From Pseudoscleropodium purum (taxonomy: Eukaryota > Streptophyta > Bryopsida > Hypnales > Brachytheciaceae): a stretch of DNA of 64,000 nt. Shown piece by piece: positions 56,105-64,000 of the stretch (position 1 is the stretch's first letter; each line of letters opens with the position of its first letter). The translations under genes and the position numbers were made by a program. The notes below the pieces were generated by a model. That model saw only the letters and a list, made by a program, of their open reading frames with translations, did no database searches and was not told the origin of the DNA. The stretch covers positions 11,780,001 to 11,844,000 of the forward strand of contig OZ017797.1 of assembly GCA_963969395.1 (NCBI GenBank), written 5' to 3'.

Positions 56105-59100
56105 TTAACCTTAGAGCGCTCCGACATCCAAAAAATGGACAATGAATAGAGTTGACTTGCTGTACACGACAGAGAAATCACATTTTTCATCCACTGATTG
56201 ATTTGTGAGTTGTGGAAGGGGTTCTATGTACACTAGTGATGAGGACTTGTGAATTTGTGCAAGTGCTTGAGCCATATGAATTTCAAAAGTGCAACAAGTA
56301 GCGATGTCGATGAAAATTTCAAGTGCCCAGAGTGCCAGATGTGAGAATTGAAATTTGGAGGCCTAAAAACTACTGGCGAGCTGCTATGTTCGAGCTTTCT
56401 TCCTAAGTTTCTCATTGAATTTAAAACATTATCATAGTCGATTTGAAAAAGGGAACAACATAGTTTTTTATGATTTTGGAAAATGTGCATAATAAGTGCT
56501 AACATGAGAGGAATGACAAATGTCATGAAGCCCTGTGCTTGTGTCTTTAAAAACAATTGAAAGGTAATGGTGCTTCATCTAGTGTACATTCCAGCTGCAC
56601 ATTCCTTCTATCAGGCCTAATCCAACAAAGACATCATTTATTTCTCTATAGACATATAGGCAAAATGAAAGAAAGGCAACAGTTCTTTTATGAAGTGTCG
56701 TCTGATTGTCCTAACACAAAGTGATAAAGAATGGTGCTCTGAAGTGCAATTAATGAAACATTAGCAATGAGTAACCGCTAATTTCTCTTGGATGGCAAAA
56801 AATTCCAACATAGAAGAAAAAACCTCATGTACTATAACATAAACTATGAGTAACCGTCAATTTTTGATGTATGGCAAACAAATTCAACATTGAAGAAAGT
56901 TACGTGTATCCCTTTTCATGACTCCACAACTTGTTCTTCCAGCATCGTCAACAATAGATAAGCTTGTTGCGTGTGACAATTTTTTCCTCATAAATTTGTC
57001 GTCCCAATGTTCCTGAAATTGCAAGTATCAGCGCCTGTAGTCACAAATAGCTTTGGCCACTTGTATTCACTACACGTAATTCTTGCAGAGTCCTCTTCGC
57101 ATTCAGAGCAAGTACTGTAAAACTTGAGTAGTACAAGTTTCGTCGCTAGCATGATATTCAACTCAAACTAAGTCCATCTCCTTGACACTCATACATGCTT
57201 GGTCATTTCTTTCATGTGTATTGGTAACGTAGAAGAGATTTCCTTCTCCTAATGTAATAAGCTAAAGAGAGAGCCATTGCATCCAGAGACAATTTTTTGA
57301 GTCAGAGACTTACCTCCCTACCAGTGACGTCGGAATCTGTCAACAGGAATTCAAGTGAAGTGCTCTGTCGAACTATTGCATTCAAGCTGTTGCAAATTCG
57401 AAGTGCCGTCTTGCTGTCTACAATTCAGCTCTCCCAAAGTTGTGCACATCTACGTTCAAACACTTCTCGAACGTCAATACTGAGGACAGCGCCCTTCGTT
57501 GAATGGATGACGATGCATCATTAGCTATGCTAACCTGTCAACAGAAAATCCAAGAGTAGACAGCAGACATAGGAGCATCAGAGCTTCAAACACGACACAT
57601 ATTGAGACTGTTGGATAAGAGCTTTTTCTTATGGAAGTCAATACCTAGAGGACTTTGATGTGAAGACACTCCAAGAGGACTCCATTTTCTATTTCGCTAC
57701 CATTCGGCAAAGATTTTGGGTTGGAAGAACAAATTTACTGAAGGACACCTTCAAGGTTTCAGTGTAGACGTCAACTACACAATTTGATATTTGCTCTAGC
57801 CAAATGGACAACATGGAAGATCTTCCTAATTTAATTGAAGACTTTCCCTTGTCATTAAGTCCACATTCATTATCGGGGCAATACTTCCTGGACGAAATGT
57901 AGAGTACAACAGATGTAATTTCTGATTGCCATGGTCCTTCTGTATAAGCCCTTGTACCCACTTCAGCATGCGAGTTGAATGAAGAGACTGCAGATGGCAA
58001 CCGTTCTACACACATGACTAGGGAAAGAAAACAAGTTGAAACTGATGACGACGTTGTTGCTGACAAGTGTCGACTAAGAGCTACCAAGCGGGAGCAACTT
58101 CTGTCACATACTATGGAAGGACGTGATCGCAAAGTACTAGACTGCAGTGACTGTCCAGACCGTTTTCAGATGACTCTTCTTTAGAGATCTTCGAAGCAGA
58201 CATAGACAGTAGTATGGAGAGGTGAAGAATACTCATCGCTGTGGATGAGTCAATGATCCGTTACAAGGGGAAGTATTGTCCTATCCGGCAATACTTGCCA
58301 AAAAAACCCACCAAGTAGGGAATCAAAGTCTAGTGCTTGGCAGATGCGAGGAAGAAGTATGTTTATGACTTCGACGTTTACTAGGTCGTTGCAGCGGTCT
58401 TCAAAGTACGAAAGCAAGGGAGGTGGAGCTAAAAATGGCAATGAAGTTGTTATGCTCTTAATGCAAGGTTTGCATGGCCGCGGTCATGTGGTAGTGACAG
58501 ATAACTATTTTACTTCTTTGAAGCTATATATGGACTTGGCAGCTGAAGAGGGGATGTGTCTCACAATTCCGCTTGGGAACATCGGGAGTTCATTCTCTGG
58601 TCAAGACAGTGAGCAGAAGGAAATGCTGTTTCTTTTTTCGCAAGACTCGTACAAACTTGAGTTGCATGTAGTGTGGTGGCGTGCATTTGCATTTGGAGGA
58701 GTGCTTTCGACATACGCACTACCCACTTAGATGTTAACTGCCTAATCACGTTGTTGCTGTGCGGAGAAGAATGCAGAAAACGGGAAAGGAAAGAAGAGGC
58801 GACATCGCACAGCAACGGCAAGACCGCTTGTGTACAATGCTGACTATTTTAGTCGTCATCTATCTATGCCTTGTAAACAGTATAGCTATTTTAAGTTGCG
58901 CAATCGGTGACGTTACTCTTGTTATATTAATTGCTCGTATGTTCAAGTACTGCACTATGTACTCAACTATTATGTTTGCTTGCTCTGGTCTACAGTTGAA
59001 GACGGATAGTACAAGATCAGCGTGGAAGACACAAAAGGGAGGTAGCAACATTGCTCAGACGTTGAGATGTCTGTATTCTTACTGCATTTTGTGTTTTTCA

Positions 59101-60274
59101 TTTTCTTTAGTTGAAAGCATAGTCATGACTTTGTGAAGGGAGTCTGCAGCCATGTTAGCAGCAGAAGCTTTCGTTGCCTTCGAAGTGGCTTTCCCATGGC
59201 AATGCTTTGTGGGAGAGAATGAAAGGAAATGTGGAGAGCACCATGCTCTCAAAAACTGCACCAGCTGTTTGAATTGCCCGTTGCTTTGCTCAGAACATGT
59301 TGTAGTGGTATTGAAGACGAAGTTATCATTTAGGACTATAGAATGAGTGGACGGTTTGATGCTTCCTAAACACATTGGAGAGAGAGAAGCGATCAGCATA
59401 GTGTCCTTATTTCTTGGCTATGTTGCATCTTTGCAACCTCTACTGCAGTTCTGTAGCTTTAAGTTCTCCATGGTTTTGTTCATGTGAATAGTTCGAGGTG
59501 TTGGCATCACGAAGACTATGCCTTCTGGAATATGGTAATGTTTGTCTCTTGCAATTATTTCGAGTGAAGACATAGGCTGAATTCATCAGTAAAGCGTGTT
59601 TGGTAGTTTTTGGTGGCTTGGGATGTTTTTGTGCTTTGCTGCAAGTTGTGAGCTATAGTACCTCACCGACAGAATGTGCACATCCGTGAAGTTCACTTTG
59701 GGGATGTCACCTAATCACATATCTGACAGTACGGACGCAATCTTGAAGCCACTTTGTAAAAAGTTTCATATTATAAAGCATAAAACTTGCTTGTTTATTG
59801 AATTCTTGATTACTTTACTCATGTTGTCAAGACGGGCATGTTGTCAAGACAGGCATGTTTGTCAAGTTGTCGTATTCTACAGCGCAGCAAGAGCGTGTGG
59901 GATGAGGGCAAGCTCATTGGAAAACTTTTTCCAAGCTTGGTAAATGTAGAGCTTGCAATTGCAAGCTGCATCGCTTCCAAGTGCAAACATGTTTTCGGGT
60001 TTCAATTTCGAGAATTCGCAGAGGACAGACTCATCTACTAACTGCGGTTTTCACTTTATTTTTTGTGGCTTCTCTGAGATAGTTACAGTGATTTCTGCAA
60101 ATCAGAATGCACCTGCCCGGGACAGTCAAACTCTAAAATGAACAGGTCAAACATCTTGATCTCTGCACAAATTCCATAAACATCATCAAAAATTGCTTCG
60201 CATCTTTGGTCTTCCGAATACCTTGAGATCCTACGGTTACTTTTGCAGTAAACATTCACCACATCTAGGGTTAA
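56105..60274 (+). mobile_element. piggyBac-type transposon, 4.16 kb, target TTAA
   Basis: Element 56109-60270 is bounded by TTAA at 56105-56108 and 60271-60274. The right end, read inward, is CCCTAGATGT and the left CCTTAGAGCG; piggyBac elements typically start CCCTAGA after TTAA. Outside the element, CACATGT|TTAA and TTAA|CTGTGGCACTGAATTTCTAG join to reproduce the R-module exactly as at 47701-47750 and 62770-62810, which are unoccupied. The element carries a degenerate transposase (57960-59346). The ~1.8 kb before it shows no clear coding content; the ~0.9 kb after it is noncoding. Confidence 0.9.
57960..59346 (+). pseudogene. piggyBac transposase (DDE_Tnp_1_7) remnant
   Basis: Plus-strand fragments in order: a charged N-terminal part (57975-58184); the first catalytic region with VDESMIRYKGK (Asp codon 58244-58246) and QYLPKKP; the second Asp region HVVVTDNYFTS (Asp codon 58500-58502) in another frame; a degenerated third region ending LSTYALPT; and a C-terminal cysteine-rich zinc-binding segment KNCTSCLNCPLLCSEH (~59245-59300). 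In-frame stops lie at 58223 (TGA), 58316, 58331 and 58382 (TAG), and a frameshift between ~58385 and 58440. The third catalytic Asp is not visible. It cannot encode an active enzyme. Identification rests on the DES and DNYFTS motifs, their spacing, the zinc segment and the TTAA ends. Confidence 0.85.
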
Positions 60275-60369
60275 CTGTGGCACTGAATTTCTAGCTCCTC
60301 TTGCAATATTAGATAGTTTTCTGTCTGATGGCAATCTTCTGCAAGTTGATTGCAAAGAACAGTTGTTAA

Positions 60370-60770
60370 GGGAGGCAATGCATTCCTGAGTCCTGACCAC
60401 TTAAGCAGTTTCTGGTATTTGTAGGGCATGTTTCTTCATAGGGTAAATTTTCATGTGTGTAAAAATAGGCAGCAAAAGGTATGCGAAATTTTTTGGATTA
60501 TTTTTTCACAACATGAAATCACTATGAATTTTTAGTGGACAATGGGCTTTCTCACACACCAGTAATATAGACCTTCCTCTTTCCAACCAAGGGCTAGTTG
60601 CAAAATTCATCAAAGGTGGTTGTGATATTGACAATCTTATTAGCCAATCATAATGAGCCATAATTGCATTGGGAATTGTGTCATAATTATTCATTGTTCA
60701 TGTCTTTTGCATAGAAAGAGAATAGCTTGCATTGCTACAATGAAGCGTTGGTTAGGAATGGATTGCCTCC
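60370..60770 (-). mobile_element. MITE, GGGAGGCAAC family, inverted copy (401 bp)
   Basis: GGGAGGCAATGCATTCCTGA at the left and GGAATGGATTGCCTCC at the right; the interior is the reverse complement of 11641-12046 (TCACACACCAGTAATATAGA.. against its complement). Inserted in the R-module just right of the piggyBac element. Confidence 0.8.
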
Positions 60771-62160
60771 TACAACTTAACCCCAAAGTAAGCTTAATAT
60801 GAAATTTTCTTATTGTCAAACGACTCCTAGAAGCATTGTAAATATTTTATTTTTTTCCCAGCATCCAAGGGTTCATGAATAGATAAATCAACCTACAACA
60901 TGCAGAATGATTGGTTCCCTTTGTTGACATTATTGAAAAATTAAATTTTTTTCCATATAAAGACAAATGTGAAAAATGGAGAAACAAATGTATTTCTTTT
61001 ATAGAGTATGAATTTGTTATAAATTTTTGAAGTTTGCTATCCAATTAGCCCAAAACAATCTTTAGACAACCCTCCAACCGCCCAAAAGTATATGCATAAT
61101 CGTCATCTTACCACCTATAACATTAATAATATTTTCTAACATGACCATGATATGAAGGAATAAAACAGTTACTAATTGTGACAAATTTACACTAAAAAGA
61201 TAGAAGTTCTTCCTATAATCATTAATAATTCCTCCACCATCAACGAAGACATTGATTGTGTCCACTAACCTAAACTAATTAGCTCAAATTTCAATCATTG
61301 CAAATTTTTTGTTAGGAGTTGATGTAAGCCACTATCTTGTGTCATTTTGTGAGTTTCTACATTGAGCGTTTTGCTTGTCATAGTTTCATTTAACTTACAT
61401 CAAATTATACAATGGAAAAGGGAGCTTGTGTATGTATATCCTTGAAATATTCAACTACTAATTTGGGTATCAAAGAAATCACTTATATATTATTTTTATA
61501 ATATATTAGCCTAATTTTTTTCAAAGATTTATTTAATAATAATAATTCACTCTTTATAATTACATAATTAGCTTGAAAATAAATTTATAATCCCAAGCCC
61601 CTAACAAACTATAGTAGAGTTGTTTATCCATGTCAGTGAGTGTGGGGTGGAGATAAGATTTCTTCTAAGGATTGGGAAATTTTCGACACTTCATCAATGT
61701 AATGAACTAAGGTTACTACATCCAAAATTGCACCCTACCTAAAACCACCATCATCACTTTGTGTACATCTCCCAAATCAATAGGTATGTTGAATAAATGA
61801 TTTTAGAACATCTACCAAAAAAAACTTTGACCCTTCATAACTTTTGCATATAGTATCCAAGTGTCATGTTCTTTAGTACATTGGGACCTTCTTTCACTTG
61901 CCACCAAGAAAATATGAAAATTTGACTAGTTTAACAATAGTAACTAGACACAATAGTTAAAAGTGTCGATTTTTGGGGTACCCGCCTTGACACCATATTT
62001 CATTTTATTAATAATTACTGATTCAATATATTGAGTGAGCTAGACTAATTGTTTGTTCTCTCTCTTTGTTTTCATGAGAAAAGAAAAGAAAAACCTTCTG
62101 TTTTCACCATCATTTTCCAAAGAAAACAACTCTGTTTCTGACTTTGTCTAAGCTAAGCTT
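60771..62160. other. AT-rich region, no gene
   Basis: Repeat-like AT-rich DNA. 61520-61720 matches 53180-53420 and marks the start of the last tandem unit. No exon-like frame. Confidence 0.45.
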
Positions 62161-62574
62161 AAGGTAGGAGACTCAAACTTTGTTTGGGCATTTACAATCG
62201 CCCGTATAAATGGCATTGGAATGGATTGAAGGTGGTTCTTAAATTGACCTCCTAGTCATTGAAAAAATCAAAGAAAAAATATTAGTCATTATTGCGAGAG
62301 CCAATTAGTCTCCTTGCTTTTCCCATTTCTCTTTAGAAGTTGCAATGAACACTTTATGAAAGACCTAGGATCATAAATAGGGACCTAATACACTTGTCGT
62401 TTGAAAATTCATAACTAAATCAGGAATAATCCAAAAAATATGAAACAACTTGGATTAGATGCCAATTCCTCTTGTCTTTCAAGGAAATTTTTACTGAAAA
62501 TTATTTTGAGAAGTTTCACCTGCCCAAAATTCAGTTCCAGTGCTTAAGTGGTCGACATATGAGCCTCCTACCTT
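62161..62574 (-). mobile_element. MITE, AAGGTAGGAG family, copy 2 (~414 bp)
   Basis: AAGGTAGGAGACTC at the left, GAGCCTCCTACCTT at the right. The R-module copies at 41840 and 51030 read straight through this point (CTTATTATTTTTCACCTG), so it is an insertion, with TTA at the junction. The interior matches 19302 and, in reverse, 63638. Confidence 0.75.
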
Positions 62575-62929
62575 ATTCACTTTCCACCTGAAATGTGTCA
62601 CTCGAATCTTGTGGTCAGACATCCAGAGTACGAGTAACTTATCTCCTATTGACTGAGCGCCTGTTCCCATTTCCCAGCATCAGTGGTGTTTCATTGTCAC
62701 CTTCAAATTTTCATCCAACGCAGCCTACTCTTTCAACGATATTCTGCCAGAGGACAGTCACGTACGCTCACGCATGTTTAACTGCGGCATTAAATTTCGA
62801 GCTCCTGGCTCTTGTCATGCTAGACGATGGGTTCTATTTTGTAGCTCCCCACGGTAGTATGAACTGGTGTTAACTGGCAGACCCGCGCCGTGAGAAGCTG
62901 GTGGTGCTTAGAGGCAATTTGAATTGGGC
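62575..62929 (+). repeat. R-module copy 5, second unoccupied piggyBac site
   Basis: CACCTGAAATGTGTCACTCG, CTTGTGGTCAGA and CGCATGTTTAACTGCGGCAT (TTAA 62778-62781) match the other R-modules; ends where the TTAA-flanked mini-element begins. Confidence 0.65.
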
Positions 62930-63639
62930 TTAACCCCTCATCGCCGGAGGGGACGAAATGTGTCCTCACAGACTGGCAGTCACACAGACTGGCAGTCAAC
63001 TTTGAAGCGCCATAACTTTTGCATCCAATTTCCGAATTCAACAAAAATCGTTGGTAAAGTTGTGCATACTAGTCTAGTACTTATGGTAAAAATTTCAGAT
63101 CAATCCAAGACGAATTGAGTTTGTGAGAGCCATTCGAAGTTCACAGGTTCCATTTGGGTTCAGCACACTGCGTTGTAATGGCTGCAACTTTGGGGGCTTG
63201 TATCTTTTTCATAAAATGTTCGTTTTCAATGAAATTTGTCGGGGTTTCTTCCTCTTAAGGTATAATTATTGTGGTGAAAATCCATTTCGCAGACACAATG
63301 ATTCATTTGAATGATATTTTTCGTCACCAAAGTTTTTACCTTCTGGTTTTGAATCACTTTGTAGCTTAAAGTTTTTTCATTTGAGTAGATTTCGAAATCG
63401 AATTTCACCTCCAAATGTGTTTCCAAGAAAATTTCAGCACCTTTTTTCAACACTAAAGCATCATAATCTTTCAATCTATATGGTCAAATGACCCCAAATT
63501 TATTCCACACCATCTACAACATGCACACTACAATATTGTACGGTTAAGATCTTCATAACTGACTCTAATTTTGACTCTTCAGACTTGCAAAGGCAGGCAG
63601 TTTTTAAGCCCGGTTGGACCTCCGGCGATGAGGGGTTAA
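62930..63639 (+). mobile_element. TTAA-flanked non-autonomous element with perfect 17-bp ends (702 bp)
   Basis: TTAA (62930-62933), then CCCCTCATCGCCGGAGG; the right end is the exact complement, followed by TTAA (63636-63639). TTAA duplication plus C-rich termini fit a piggyBac-type MITE. No coding content; the interior includes CAGTCAACTTTGAAGCGCCA, also similar to the family 2 MITEs. Termini differ from the 4.16 kb element, so a different transposase is likely. Confidence 0.75.
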
Positions 63640-64000
63640 GGTAGGAGGCTCTTAAAGTGTGCATCTAAGGGTTGTTCCACCTTTTTCATGTGGTTTCTTG
63701 AATGGGATTATTTTTAGCTCATTTTTCAGACAAAGAAAATTAGATTCTGATTGTAACCCAAGTTGTTTCATATTTTTTGAGTCATTTTTGAATTACTTAT
63801 GAATTTTTAAACAAGATGAGTCATAGGTCCTTGTTTCTGATCCTAGATCTTATATAAACCATTCACTTGCAACATCTGCAACATCTGAAGAGAAATGGGA
63901 AAAGCAAAGAGAATGATTGGCTCTTGTAAAAATTTAAAAAAAATTTATTGATCCATTCAATGACTGTAGAAGGACCATTTAAAGATCACCTCAAGTCCAT
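63638..64000 (+). mobile_element. MITE, AAGGTAGGAG family, copy 3, cut by the window end
   Basis: Starts AAGGTAGGAGGCTC; the interior (CCAAGTTGTTTCATATTTT.., GAAATGGGAAAAGCAAAGAG) is the reverse complement of 62161-62574. The right end is outside the window. The mini-element at 62930 abuts its left end at the TTAA. Confidence 0.65.

Noticed and set aside
57689..58132. 147-codon minus-strand open frame in the piggyBac element
   Set aside because: It is antisense to the transposase N-terminal region and has no recognisable domain.

Overview
The window looks like nuclear DNA of a land plant. It has three spliced, recognisable housekeeping-type genes in the first 11 kb: an RLP4-like malectin/LRR membrane protein, an RWDD1/DFRP2 homologue and a GID4/Vid24 E3-ligase substrate receptor. 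Introns are GT..AG, and telo-box motifs lie around the divergent promoter. The remaining ~50 kb is AT-rich and full of old repeats. A bryophyte or other non-seed plant is my guess from this texture; nothing in the sequence proves it. I found no tRNA, rRNA, CRISPR or organellar genes.

Layout. 0-11.3 kb: RLP4-like gene (+, 10 exons), RWDD1 gene (-, single exon), GID4 gene (+, 7 exons); the last two share a ~930 bp divergent promoter region. 11-26 kb: pieces of the GID4 3' end (last intron end, last exon, 3' flank) have been duplicated at ~18.7-19.9 kb and ~24.8-25.75 kb. They are interleaved with two copies (13.3-14.4 kb minus, 24.1-24.8 kb plus) of an unrecognised small one-pass membrane protein gene. 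The plus copy now ends in sequence taken from the GID4 intron. 26-39 kb: AT-rich repeat desert with MITEs and a ~2 kb palindrome. 39-53 kb: two copies (40.1 and 46.4 kb) of a second unrecognised membrane protein gene plus one unit (50.6 kb) with no gene. All three, and both genes of the 13-24 kb region, are preceded by the same upstream module, so five copies occur. 53-64 kb: further degenerate copies of the 3' flanking module, one split by a 4.16 kb piggyBac-type transposon.

Mobile DNA is the clearest structured signal. Seven short non-autonomous elements of three families (termini CATGGTTGTCATA, CCTAGTTGTCATAATG, YAGGGTTGACA) have 8-bp target duplications, six perfect and one with a single mismatch, as in hAT transposons. 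A full-length but broken piggyBac-type element (56.1-60.27 kb) sits at a duplicated TTAA with two unoccupied paralogous sites in the window. A 0.7 kb TTAA-flanked element with perfect 17-bp inverted ends lies at 62.9-63.6 kb. Three further MITE families have approximate ends.

The most unusual biology is the serially duplicated locus of two orphan membrane-protein gene families that share an upstream module. It shows a coding minisatellite, a fused GID4 intron tail, a 4-bp frameshift bypassed by an internal ATG, a premature stop and a lost TATA-like motif. This looks like a fast-evolving, lineage-specific gene cluster; its function is unknown.
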